64,000 nt of DNA from Siphonodentalium dalli (taxonomy: Eukaryota; Mollusca; Scaphopoda; Gadilida; Siphonodentaliidae). Shown here piece by piece: positions 19,381-30,429 of this stretch (its first letter is position 1; every line of letters begins with the position of its first letter). The stretch covers positions 162,085,465-162,149,464 of the forward strand of contig CP136068.1 in the NCBI GenBank assembly GCA_032622095.1, read 5' to 3'. Both the position numbers and the translations under genes were made by a program. Under the pieces are notes generated by a model, which had not been told where the DNA came from, did not search any database, and saw nothing but the letters and a program-made list of their open reading frames with translations.

Positions 19381-21002
19381 CGAAAATCGAGCGATCTAAA
19401 ACGCCAGGGGTCGAGAACCGTCCGACGAGAAACCCCGAAATCGACACTTCGGCGTCTTTAGGTCGCGGTGCGAAACACAGGCGCGTGTTTCATCTTCGAC
19501 GAAGGGTCGCACGGCACCGAGGCGAAAAACGGCCGAAAAGAGCTATCGAGAACTTTTTCTTAGGGCGAAAATCGATGTGTTTTTCTTATTTCGACCACAG
19601 ATTGGATGTCCTGTCTATATATGGGGTGTGTTGCAGAAACACAAAAACCATGGATTCGGAAATTCCAGCACGGAGAGGTGAACCTTGCCAACCACAATAA
19701 TAGCGTGTAAGGCGGCCAGATACGACGCCCCCAGCCTCCCGTGCGTGTATCGTCTGGTCGCGCCGGCTTCATTCCGCAGAGTCTTGCTACGATGAGATCG
19801 CGAGGAATGATCGACCCCCGGTTTAGTGCGCGCACGGCTTTCTGGCTCGCTCCACCACAAATACGATCCAGGGGGCGGTCGACGGGTCATTGAGATCTTG
19901 AGACCACCGACAGCCTTCGACCCGACGTTGCTCAGTCTGACTAGCTCCACGACGGTCCCAGGCGCATCTCCCGACGCGGCGAGGGGGAAGGGAAAACCTA
20001 ACGGCACGACTGTCTCAGTAAAATGACGCAGATCCGGGCCCTTTTCCCAGGTCAGTTGCCACATAAGGGTTGCGGACGATTAGATTCGCTCGGGCCTAAG
20101 GCATTGACTTCCTCGCCGCGGACGACGGAGATATCGAAGTGTCTCGACCCGTCCAACCCCCGTCGTCTCAACCGGCTCTTCTTTGAAGACTTCGCACGAG
20201 GCGTATCGTATAAGCGCGGCTGCTGACGGCTCTCAACAGGCGCCGAACGCAACCCCGACAGCATAGCACGCGCAGCCGACCCCGAGGAAGGCTATCGCAA
20301 GCGCTCAACCACCGAGCCCCGGACCACCTCGCTTTCGTGACAACGCATAGGGCCACCACGTTGCCTCCGACGCCAGTCCGAGATATATATACACGGCGAC
20401 CCACAGGCCTCCGCGGCGAGTCGACAGCGGCTAGCCTCCCGGAGACGCCAGCAAAGAATGCTTCGCTAAACGGCGTTACGATCCAGAGCTACGCACGCTC
20501 CGCTTCACCTAACGAAACGAAGCGGGACGATCGATCGCCGATCGCCTCCGCGCCCTGACCGGTATCGGTTCGAACGGCCGCTATCGAGACTCGAAAAAGG
20601 GGGACGTGCGTCGTAAGTCTGCCGCGGGCCCAAAGCCGAACTCCAACATTGAAAACGGGAGGGAAGCCAGTCTGCCGCAGCCACAGCGCGTCCCCGGCCG
20701 TCGATCGCGAACTTTCTGATGACGGCCTGGTCGGACTCTTTCCCGATGGCGAAGAGGCGACCTACACAGCGCGGGATGACCGGGAGAGAAGGCCTCGGAC
20801 TTCGGACAATCTCGGCCTGGCCAGCCGCCCGCCCGGGGCACTCGGAAAATCTCTACGTTCGGGGGCGGAACACGGACCGGACAAACGCCCGTTTTTCCCC
20901 CGAACAGGCTTTTTCTTCCGCCATCCCATCGCACGGCTCGAAGCACATCGCAGGCGTAGAGGGGCAACCTTCGTAAGTCGACCGACGAGTGCGACGCACA
21001 GC
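19381..21002 (+). other. Probable rDNA promoter region and 5' external transcribed spacer
   Basis: A GC-rich, non-repetitive ~1.6-kb stretch runs without a break from the spacer subrepeats into the first base of 18S. That order (subrepeats, promoter, external spacer, 18S) is the standard rDNA arrangement. Several 70-150-codon frames exist on both strands, but they overlap one another and none resembles a protein, so they are not called. Confidence 0.7.
19616..19626 (+). promoter_or_regulatory. Candidate RNA polymerase I core promoter
   Basis: TATATATGGGG sits at the AT-to-GC transition about 1.38 kb before 18S. It resembles the TATATA-GGGG start-site motif known from some RNA polymerase I promoters. 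Placement and look are suggestive only; no transcription start is shown. Confidence 0.35.
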
Positions 21003-21264
21003 TACCTGGTTGATCCTGCCAGTAGTCATATGCTTGTCTCAAAGATTAAGCCATGCATGTCTAAGTACAGGCTCTTAGCATAGCGAAACCGCGAATGGCT
21101 CATTAAATCAGTCGAGGTTCCTTAGATGGTGCATATCCTACTCGGATAACTGTGGCAATTCTAGAGCTAATACGTGCAAACAAGCTCCGACCCTCCCTTC
21201 GCGGGGCGGGGAAGAGCGCTTTTATTAGAACAAAACCGACGCGGGTGTCCGGTCCGGTCTCTGG
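21003..21264 (+). rRNA. 18S rRNA, first ~260 nt only (truncated)
   Basis: It opens with the universal TACCTGGTTGATCCTGCCAG and continues with TATGCTTGTCTCAAAGATTA, GCATGTCTAAGTACAG, GCGAATGGCTCATTAAATCA, TAATTCTAGAGCTAATACGT and the variable-loop text CTTTTATTAGAACAAAACC. Homology stops at about GTCTCTGG (21257-21264), where a retrotransposon coding sequence begins. The remaining ~1.5 kb of 18S is absent from the window. TCGAGGTTCCTTAGATG is the form I associate with lophotrochozoans. The copy cannot make a functional small-subunit RNA. Confidence 0.95.
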
Positions 21265-22688
21265 CTTATGCGGACGACACGGTGGTCGTAAGCGACTCCC
21301 AGGCTGGAATCCAGCGAAATCTGGGTATCGTCGAAAGCTACTGCAAGTTGGCCGGCTTGAAACTCAACGTAGCCAAATGCCGGTCTATGGTGATACGTAC
21401 TAGCGGAAGAACTGTGGTGACCAATAGTACTAGACCGCTTATGGTGAACGGCGAGGAGATGCCGGCCCTCCATGAGGCAGGCCCATTTAAGTACCTCGGG
21501 GGAAGAGTAGTTGCGCCGCGGGCGAGAGATATCCTCGGGTATGTGAGTAAACTAGACGAGTGGTGTGGAGACCTACACCGAGCACCACTCAAGCCCCGAC
21601 AGAGGCTGCATATGGTTCGGACTGTTCTTCTACCACGGATGGAGAACATGTTGGCGTCCGACGAGCAACCCTGCAAAAAGGTGGTCAAAGCCTGCGACGC
21701 CACCGTTCGTCGATGGTCAGGCAGATGGCTACACCTTCCTGCCAATACCGTAGAGGGGTTTTTCCATGGCAGGGACCTGGATGGCGGGCTTAACTTGCCA
21801 CGGTTGGAGGTTACCGTCCCTCTAAGGTCCATATCGAAGCTGGACGCCTGCCTGAGGTCAACCGACGACGTGATAAGTCATCTTGCGTCTAGGTATGGCT
21901 TCGCAGAGCGAAAAGAAACGATAGCTAAGTCGTACGGTATTGCCGTGCCAAGTACGAAAGGCGCCCGCAAGCGTGAAATGAGGAATGAAAAGGTCGAATG
22001 GAGGAAGCGACTGACGCAAGCGAAAGGTGCGGAATGTTTCTTTGGTTGCAAGGTGAGCAATGACTGGCTGGCTAAGCGCTCCTTTTTGACAGAGGGGGAA
22101 TACTTATCCGGCCTGAAGTTGCGCACAAACACGTACCCTACTCGCGAATGCCTTCAGAGAGGACGAGCGAAGAGCGAAGCATGTCGTAGGTGTGGTCAAG
22201 TGGAGACCCTAGGCCACATCTTAGGGCACTGTTACTCAGTTAAAGGTCTGCGCATCAGTCGCCACGATATGCTTTGCCGAGAGATTGAATCTAAAGCGAA
22301 AGAAAAAGGTTATATAACTAGCTGGCAACCCGCGTTCCATCTTCCCGAAGGCAGAAAATTGGTCCCGGATCTGCTGCTATACAAGGGAAACACGGCCCTT
22401 ATAGTGGATCCCACAGTAGTATGGGATGATGGAATAAATAGGTTAAAAAGCGCCGCGAAGAGCAAGGTAGACAAATATAACTGCCTGAAGGATATAGTAA
22501 AACTAAAAACGGGCGCAACTGAAGTGAAAGTTCTGCCGTTTGTGGTCGGGTGCCGGGGTGCCTGGCTGGCTGAGAGTAACAACATAGTTACCGGGGCGAT
22601 AGGGGCGACACAAAGTTGGAGCCGGCGTATCGCCAAGAGGGTACTATGTAGGTCAGTAGCAATGATGTCTGCTTTCATGGACCAGTAG
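21258..22688 (+). mobile_element. R2-type (restriction-like endonuclease) non-LTR retrotransposon, 5'-truncated, fused to 18S
   Basis: The frame is open from inside 18S (21174), but true element coding starts at LAYADDTVV (YADD codons 21267-21278), the reverse transcriptase active site. Everything 5' of it is missing. Downstream, in one intact frame, are the thumb region (KLAGLKLNVAKC, FKYLGG), an R2-like linker (RRWSGRWLHLP, DGGLNLPRL), the zinc knuckle CRRCGQVETLGHILGHC, and the PD-D endonuclease (LVPDLLLY, ALIVDPTVVW) with a following KVDKY lysine. Stop is TAG at 22686. R2-group elements are known to target rDNA, and some members target 18S. Only ~20 nt of 3' sequence follows the stop before MITE sequence, so the 3' UTR is also lost. 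No frameshift in ~475 codons implies recent activity. Confidence 0.85.
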
Positions 22689-22707
22689 TGAACCGAGCTA
22701 ACTGGTT

Positions 22708-22915
22708 TCTCTTATATATGCGAGGCGACCTAAGGTCGACTCGCATATATAAGAGAATGCATTGGCACATGGCATAACTGTAACCATCACAATGTGGTCA
22801 ATGAGCCGGTTCCAATGATATCCATATTTGTATGGTTTTATTGAGACAGATCCAAGATAATTTAGGCCGTTGGAGCTTTATTTGGCCGTTTTTGGCCAGT
22901 TTGTTGGGTAAAGGG
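22708..22915 (-). mobile_element. Family A MITE, half copy
   Basis: It contains palindrome H2 (about 22708-22766) and the long shoulder (ATGGTTTTATTGAGACAGA, TTTATTTGGCCG), ending TTGTTGGGTAAAGGG at 22915. The outer flank is ATCG, not TTAA, and the other half is missing. The break coincides with the end of the R2-type coding sequence. Confidence 0.8.
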
Positions 22916-25700
22916 ATCGTTTCGTTACAAAATGGAAAAGAATTTCATTGCGTCGATTCGATTCTGATGATTTCCATGTGAGTGAGGAGGAAATGTTAGT
23001 TATTAAAAATTGGTGGGTTGCAATCTTGTTGAAAAGTTCGCATCTTTCGGTGGCATACAGGGGGCACTCAAAGAAATAACGAAATGCATCTTCGACTTCG
23101 TATCCACATATGCAGTAGAGGTATCAGAGATAAACTTGTTGTACATATCTGATTTGAGTTCACTACACTAGTTGCGAATTATGCAGTGTAAAATGCCCAG
23201 TTTTCTTGGACCATTAATAAAGTATTGGGGAGGTTTCTTGTGTGGGTCATTTAATTATTTTAAAATTCATCTTAAATTCAGGAAGAGTACTTACATGCGT
23301 TATAGACTTTGGTGATTTATTCCAACGGCCGTTTGTTATATACTATCACCGTCATGATCAATTAATAATATTACTACCAGAAGGGTGTGTGGCTTTTATT
23401 ATACTCTGTCTCCATCATGATCGAGTAATATTATTACAACTATCAAAATTATAAGTAGAGATGTATATCGTGCATCGTGTTTTATACATCTCCAGGTATG
23501 TTTGGGGTCACTTCCAGTTCATATGCTCTGTGGACACATGCACAAAGTGCATACATGTAGTCAGTCAAGGGCATGCTTGTGCACGATATTATTTTTCTTA
23601 TTCATTTCTTTTAATTATTTAATATGTAATTTCCATATAATATAAAGATTGTAAGAAAAAATTATATATTCCATGGAAGTATAAAATTTCTGGCATTTCA
23701 GAAATTTAAATTCTAGTTAGTTATGTGTTTCTGTTATCTTTCTGAGAGATTCTTATATGCTTCCACACACTATCACAAATATGTTTTATTGTTTGTGCGA
23801 TTTCCAGAGGTGTCGTTAAAGCGACACTGATGTGTGGGACAATACAAACATGTTAAGTATACTATAGTACCTTTTAATTTTGTACAATTCTTATTAATCG
23901 GCCAGATTCGGCACATTTTGTTATAAGGGGGGATGCCTTTGAACGGTGATTTGATCAAGTTAATTCCCATTTTGACAATATATCGGACAAAATTTAACCA
24001 ACGAGTTTTCGGGCAATGACGATATACATCCACAATACAGGGCTGATGGCTAGGAAAAGAATAATAAAGCATTAAAGACACCACATGTGTATGCCAAAGA
24101 TGGGGAAATGGCTGATATAAGCGTCATAATTGTCTTTATTTATTATACAATTTTGTTAATTCATGTGCATGATTTAGAGAAATAAATATGTTAACACCAC
24201 AATACAGGGCTACATGTGTGGGTGCATACAGTATCATACGAAATTCTCTGGTTGTTCACCACCAAAGAAATTGTTCCTATTTCAAAGATGTTTGTCGCCA
24301 CTCTACTGTGCTCATCTCCGGACTAATTATACTAAAAATAATACGAATAAGTTATCGGTGTGATATATATCAATGTATACAGAATATTAATGAAGTACCA
24401 TAGATAATGCAGTGCAAGTACAATTACAATTCTTTAATCCCAATAAACCAATAATCATGATATATGAGATATACAAAATTCAAATACAATAATATATGAC
24501 AAAAGCACATTTAACAGGTACATACTTATATTGTAGTACATGTAATATTAATGCTAATGCATTCATTGAAGGCACATCCACCCAAAACAGGGTGGATGTG
24601 CCCATTACTATATAAGACTATCTATTTATTTGATACACTCGCGTCATTTACACAGGAATACTGTCATAGCGACATGTACATAAATGTTGACTTGAGACGA
24701 TGGGGTACATGCGCTACAGATGCAACTTTGAATCGCAGACAACTCCAATTGTATTATATCATCTATTTATAAATCTGATTTTAAATTTACCTCTCAACTA
24801 TTCAGAAACTGGAATAATCTATTGTATACCTAATATAACAATATAATGTGCCGAATATTTTGTGTATTTATAATGACATGTGTATATATCACTACAATTT
24901 GTAACATATTATGTCTGAAATAAAGTATAGTATAGAAGGTGATTCAGACAAACAAATTAAATTGCACAGGTAAACTGTGATATCGCATGGCTTATTGATA
25001 TGGCGTGCCACGTGACGCATATGACACGAGTCACGTGATTCAACACCTACGTCATCCAACATGTCTGCTGTTTGTTTATCTTAGTGAATTATGCTATATT
25101 TATTGTTTGGGACACCGTCCGTCCATTGTCAATTTGAAGACATACGTGAACATTTAGCAATATTTTAATGGGTTATTTCGACGTCAAGTGCGAATCACGC
25201 AAGCCTTTTGGGAATTTGTTAATTGTAGATAATTATAGAAGGCACGGTTATATTTCAGTGGAACGTTAGTGACATTGTCGGAGTTGCTGTTTATCGTAAT
25301 ATTCAAGGGTTGTTTGGAATGCCACGAGTAGAGAGTCCTAAACCACTAACCGCACGCAAGCAATGTTAGTCTTGGGTACGCATAGTTGAGTACACCATAA
25401 GGGTGATAACAAATTATAAGTCAATTACATAGTAAGGAGCATACTAAAGTGGCATAGCAGGCACCGATAGATAGTTTATTGTATAACTCATATTTTAAAT
25501 ACAATTAGTCTGATCTGTATATGTCGCCAGGCAGCGTGAGAGCGCACAGTGAACTGTTTTTGAGAAAGAATTACTACGACCAGGCCGAGATATATCACAA
25601 TTAAAAAGTTGGGTATTCCAGACAATAAAAGTGGACTATGGTAGTCACCAGAAGCGCACATGGGCTGTGTATACATACTAGACAGAATGAGTCTGTTATT
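22916..25700. other. 2.8-kb stretch with no recognised gene
   Basis: AT-rich and featureless apart from a short hairpin (GTGTCGTTAAAGCGACAC near 23813), a repeated GGATGTGCC palindrome near 24570-24602, and the E-box/CRE cluster at 25009-25054. TCTGAAATAAAG near 24913 looks like a retroelement-type 3' end, but no body is visible. Confidence 0.4.
25009..25054. promoter_or_regulatory. Cluster of two CACGTG E-boxes and a TACGTCA half-CRE
   Basis: GCCACGTGACG (25009-25014 core), AGTCACGTGATT (25032-25037 core) and CTACGTCATC (25048-25054) lie within 46 bp. GTCACGTGA-type E-boxes are bound by bHLH-zip factors (MITF/TFE, USF, MYC families) and TACGTCA by CREB/ATF (established knowledge). Close spacing is unlike the surrounding AT-rich text. 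No adjacent coding exon is recognised, so the target is unknown. Confidence 0.4.
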
Positions 25701-25716
25701 ATGAGACGGTTTCCAG

Positions 25717-25840
25717 CGGAACGTTAGTGACTATGTGGAACGTTAGTGATTATGTGGAACGCTAGTGACCATGTGAAACGTTAGTGACCATGTGAAACGT
25801 TAGTGACTATGTGAAACGTTAGTGACTATGTCAGAGTTGT
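25717..25840. repeat. Minisatellite, ~22-bp unit, about five and a half copies
   Basis: The unit is GTGAAACGTTAGTGACTAT with GTGGAACG variants. A related single motif, GTGGAACGTTAGTGACATTG, stands alone near 25257, some 450 bp upstream. Confidence 0.8.
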
Positions 25841-26114
25841 TGTTTAATTAGTGGAACACTTACCTTTAGATGCCGTCTTAATGTGAATTGACTTGTGGAA
25901 ATGTTAAAACACGCACGACTTCAATATATAGTGTCCGAAGCTTTAGAATGATGCATAGTAACACTATTCGATCTTTGGGTATCGGAAATCTAAGATCTTT
26001 TAAATGAAACATATACCCCCTTGCAACACGATGTTGACTAGTTATGAACCCACGGGAAGCCATTGTGTAAATACCTGATGGCTATCAAGTCTGAGTTTAG
26101 CGTGCATGTCGTTT

Positions 26115-26516
26115 GCAGAATGAGGTCCCCAGAGGGTGAATTTAGTGACGCTATGCCGCATAGCGGACTGGCGTCACCAAATCCACTCTGCATTGGGACC
26201 TCACTCTACTTAGGCGTCATATTCTCTGGAAAGTTTCTTTATTATCAAATTTCTATAGCTATTTCTTCACATAGATTCTATATCTTTTTTAGTTTAGTTT
26301 ATATATATCCCCAAATTGGCAGGCGACACATTGCATACTCGAGGTTACCAATGGGTGTACATAACAATATTCACCATTTGGGGAAATCAATCCGAGTCTG
26401 TCTCCCATAGCAGATTATACCATGCAGAATGACGTCCCCAGAGGGTGAATTTGGTGATGCTAGCCCGCTATGCGGGATAGCATTCCTAAATTAATCCTAT
26501 GGGGACCTCATTCTGC
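26115..26516. mobile_element. Composite palindromic element, family D copy 2
   Basis: Two palindromic modules (26115-26209 and 26423-26516) begin GCAGAATGAGGTCCCC or GCAGAATGACGTCCCC. The second ends in the complement GGGGACCTCATTCTGC; the first ends more diverged (GGGACCTCACTCT). They flank a ~210-bp middle with TTTAGTTTAGTTTATATATA, GCGACACATTGCATACT and GGGGAAATCAATCCG. The same order is found at 11028-11350. Confidence 0.75.
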
Positions 26517-26519
26517 ACA

Positions 26520-28250
26520 TGGCAGGCACACTAAACTCAGGTTTGATGGCTTGAAGTAAGTCGATTTACAAAATATAGTCCGATGCATCAGGGAAAATTG
26601 CGAATTTAGCAAATGTTTGCATTCACACTGCGTTCTATCGAGTCAAATACGCAACATGTGTTAAACTACACATTTAGTTAACATCATATGTCCGTGATCC
26701 ATCGTGGAAGTTAAGTAACAATACAAATATGCTATCGGTGGTGAGAAAGTCCCCATAAAATATGAATGTCCCATACCTGCCTGCAGCACATACGCACGCA
26801 CAATGTCTTTTCTCTGCTTGGACCGCAATAGTAAGCCATCTGTGTGGCCCAGTGGGAGTGAACCCACGGACATCACCCATAAATTAGTGAAGTACAGTAG
26901 TGGTGATACCATGCGTGTGGGCGAAGTTTGCTGTTCAAAACACTTGTTATGCGTAAAGCACGCGTAATATTATATCAATAACAACACGTGCACGAAGATT
27001 ATTCTCAATTATACCAGGTATAAAGAACATCCAACCACATTAGTGCACGTGCTTTAGCTCAGGCGGATTAAAGATGCATAAGCTGTCCTGTGATGACCGA
27101 ATAAAACACGTAGCGTCGGGTTATCATTTATCCCACTGTGGTCCATGAATATTTGAAAAATAATTCACAGGAGATCTAAGATGATGGATATACAGTTATT
27201 TTACACTCTATAATGGCCATAACTTCAGAAGAAATGGATTGACATTTCTTGTTACATGTGTATATTGTTCCCTTCGTGATGCCCCGTGGGCGTGAGCATA
27301 CTACATGTATAGCATGGCTGGGCACTATACCCGCGTAGTCAACGACAAGACATGCTATATTTATTATATTTTACCGAATAATTAGATATTGTACCATGCA
27401 TACACATGGACGTATCCTACTAACATTCCCTAACTGCTGGACTGTTCAAATTCCTTTCGTAAGACGTCAAAAGAAATCATGTGCAAATTGATTTACTGGG
27501 AACAAATTCACTGTATGATTATCAACTTACCCATACACAGTATAAGAGAAACATAATTGTGAAATCTAGTTCAATAAATCGAAACGCGCAGTATTTAGGT
27601 TTTGTTTTGAACGCACGAAAATCCGAAAATGTAGTTCAAGGCTAATTCAACCGCATGTTGCCACTTCTAAAAAGTTTCACTGTAATGTTTTAAGTTCTTG
27701 TGGACACGCCTTAGTAAATTGGTGGACACACTGTCATATATGCATTTATTACATGATCCTACCCTTATTCCATCCAATGAACCCATTCTATACATTGTGA
27801 TATCAAACGTTCGTTTAATAATAGGAAATAGTGTCAGGTGACCTTTGACTTCCGGTTTTGTAGTCTGTTAAAATTCCGTACGCTACGTCTCAAATATACT
27901 ATGGCTTCCAATATTTTTCCAACAAACTATCATGAATGAAGAATTTGAAAAGTTATGTCATTAAATATACGCCATTAAATGCGCCAAATCGTCTTTATTT
28001 ATCCGGGACTATTTCATTACGCGGGCAAGCAACGAATAGTTACGTGAAACGTCATCGCATGTATTATAGAAGCCGATGTTAGTTTTTCGTTCCATTTGTT
28101 AATTTAAGTATGTTTTGTCGATGTTTTGGATCATGTAATAAATATAATCTGCAACTCGTCACAAGTTTATAGCGGAAATTACAAAACTCGTCCAGTAAAT
28201 TAGGTCTCGACCTCGCCTTACTGGACTCGTGTTGTAAATTCCTCTATAAA
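26520..28250. other. 1.7-kb stretch with no recognised feature
   Basis: No gene, array or terminal repeat seen. TTTAAGTTCTTGTGGACACG near 27690 loosely matches TTTAGTTTCTTTTGGACACG near 29727. Confidence 0.4.
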
Positions 28251-28254
28251 TTGG

Positions 28255-28745
28255 GGACTCTTTGTAGATCGTCTATATCTGATTTCGAGATTGTTGCCTC
28301 TGTTCACAGCCTTTTGCATACTATATTGGTATAGTAGAGTCAGCACAATACTATACAAGTAAATAGTGGCGTGCTAAATTTTAACACGACACTGCACAAA
28401 ATATTGAACGCAGCTCTCGACCAATCATAATGCGCCATTTCTGGGTGAGGTGAAAAATGTATTTGTATGTACAGACTGGTATAGATGCGTCAACATGGAA
28501 GCACAGTCAGCGGTGTTAACTGGTACAACTACATGTTTGACAAACGACCGTATATCAAAAGACAGCTAATCACGTGTTGTACAAGTGATCTCTACTTGTT
28601 TTGAATCGAGCCACCATGTTCTATGTTCTAACTCAAGACATAGTTATGCCCTTGGTATTTCCCGGTCAGAATCGTGACTGTTTACAGACATGGATGTGTT
28701 TCTCGTAGACTTACACAGTGCTGTGTTTACCTGCTATGCAGACTA
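28255..28745 (+). repeat. Duplicated segment, copy 1
   Basis: It matches 29725-30315 in order: GAG-TTGTTGCCTCTGTTCA, AGCGCCATTTCTGG-like text, TTTGACAAACGA, AAAAGACAGC-AATCACG, ATTTCCCGGTCAGAATCGTG and TGCTGTGTTTACCTGCTAT. Divergence is moderate with several indels. It could be a segmental duplication or two copies of an unidentified repeat. Confidence 0.75.
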
Positions 28746-29724
28746 ACACAGTGCTGCTTTTAGCTGTTATGGGATGTGTTTCTCGCAGACTAACGTGGTG
28801 TTATTTTTACATGTTGTGGTGTTCGTGGGTCGTGCCTTAACATGTGGGAGTAAAATCCAATATTTCTGATTATATCAGTGGTTACAATACTAAAAATTAT
28901 AAGTCTGATTAGCCAATTTTATTCATCAGCCACAAATTGAACGTGATTGCAGTGCACGCTGGCGCAATATTTACAATTTTCGTAATTTTGGCGGCCATTT
29001 TGGTGGTCATTTAGAGCCAAAGTAATAATTTTGATTGCAATGACTTGGAATATTCACGGGTAATGGTATTCCTCACTTATATGACACAGTGCTGCTTATT
29101 CCTTGTTGAAATGTGACTAGAACCCAATTGTGAATTGTTTTGTTTAAATGTTATACCGCATTCTATAAAATCAAATCGGAGGGGATATAGGACCCACATA
29201 ATTTCTTATTTCATTGCCCCAATGATCAGTTAATATGAAGCATAAACAATAGAGTAACAATTCCCAACCAGTTCCAAACAGCAGAAACTGATCTATAAGA
29301 TATTAGTGAAAAACCTCATATATTCCACTTCTGGTGGCCATTTTTTATATATGAAATTTATTCATACATACACATAAGGAGTACTCAATTATCAATAGAA
29401 TGACATATCGTACGAAGTAATATCTAATAAACTTCCTGAGTAATTGCGAATTGAAATTTACCTGGTCAGATATTCAATGTTGGCGGTCATCTTGGATGCA
29501 AAGACCGATAACTACTCCATAAAGCCCCCATAGCCAGATGGCAAACAACCGGCAAATTGAATGACTGATATAGTTCTACAAATATATCATAACTACCAAT
29601 AATCCGCATAGGGGCGGTCTACATGCGGCTCAAGCTCTATTAGGGGTGATAATGCAGCGTTCAGACATGATTAATGGATAGGACATTAGCGGTGTCGTTC
29701 CTGTAAACAAATATTTACAGTACT
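28746..29724. other. Between the duplicated segments; no gene recognised
   Basis: TTTCTCGCAGACTAACG and GTGTTCGTGGGTCGTG near 28770-28835 also belong to the repeat family of the flanking segments. The rest shows nothing. Confidence 0.4.
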
Positions 29725-30315
29725 GTTTTAGTTTCTTTTGGACACGGCTAAGTAAATTGGAGGATACATATATGTATATCTGAGTTCGAGCTTGTTGCCT
29801 CTGTTCATAGCTTTTGCATGCTAGTTTGGTATAGTAGTGTGTTAAATTTAGCACAACACTACACGACCAATAAGAAGCGCCATTTCTGGATGAGGTGAAT
29901 AATTATGTGTATGTATGTATGTATGGATGTACATACCTGGTAGAGATGCAACGAGATCGAATCATAGTCCGCGGTGTTATCTGGTGTACGTATCCTTCTG
30001 TGTTAGGTTATTTAATATGTAAATAATATGTTTCAGTTTACCGATCCCAAATATTCAGAGGTACACATTTGACAAACGATTGTATAACAAAAGACAGCGA
30101 ATCACGACAGTCGTGTTGATAGGAACAAAGGATCGGTCAAACCATGTGGATTTTATTAGTGATTTCTGCTTGTTATGACGTTCTATTTTCTAAATCAAGA
30201 CATACTCATGCCCTTGATATTTCCCGGTCAGAATCGTGACTGTTTACGGAAATGAAAATGTTTCTCGCAGACTGACGCGGTGCTGTGTTTACCTGCTATT
30301 GTGTTCGTGGGTCGT
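29725..30315 (+). repeat. Duplicated segment, copy 2
   Basis: Collinear with 28255-28745. It has an extra ~100 bp near 29990-30060 and a short (TATG)n tract near 29910. Confidence 0.75.
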
Positions 30316-30429
30316 GACTGAACATGACAGGCCCGCGTCAAAGAACATCCTGGTGTTAAGGGCGATAAGGAAGTACAAAGACATTTGAATTTTTCATCTT
30401 TTTCTTTGTTGTCAGAGTGTCCATGTAGC

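Noticed and set aside
18869-19447. 192-codon minus-strand frame, and a 164-codon plus-strand frame overlapping it
   Set aside because: Both cross the GC-rich ~182-bp spacer subrepeats, overlap each other, and repeat with the DNA. They are not proteins.
19615-21083. Several 70-150-codon frames on both strands in the external spacer
   Set aside because: Stop-poor GC-rich DNA immediately upstream of 18S. The frames overlap one another and resemble no family.
21174-21257. ATG at 21174 as the start of the R2-type protein
   Set aside because: The first ~28 codons are 18S rRNA sequence, and the element's coding begins at the RT active site. The open frame across the join is fortuitous.
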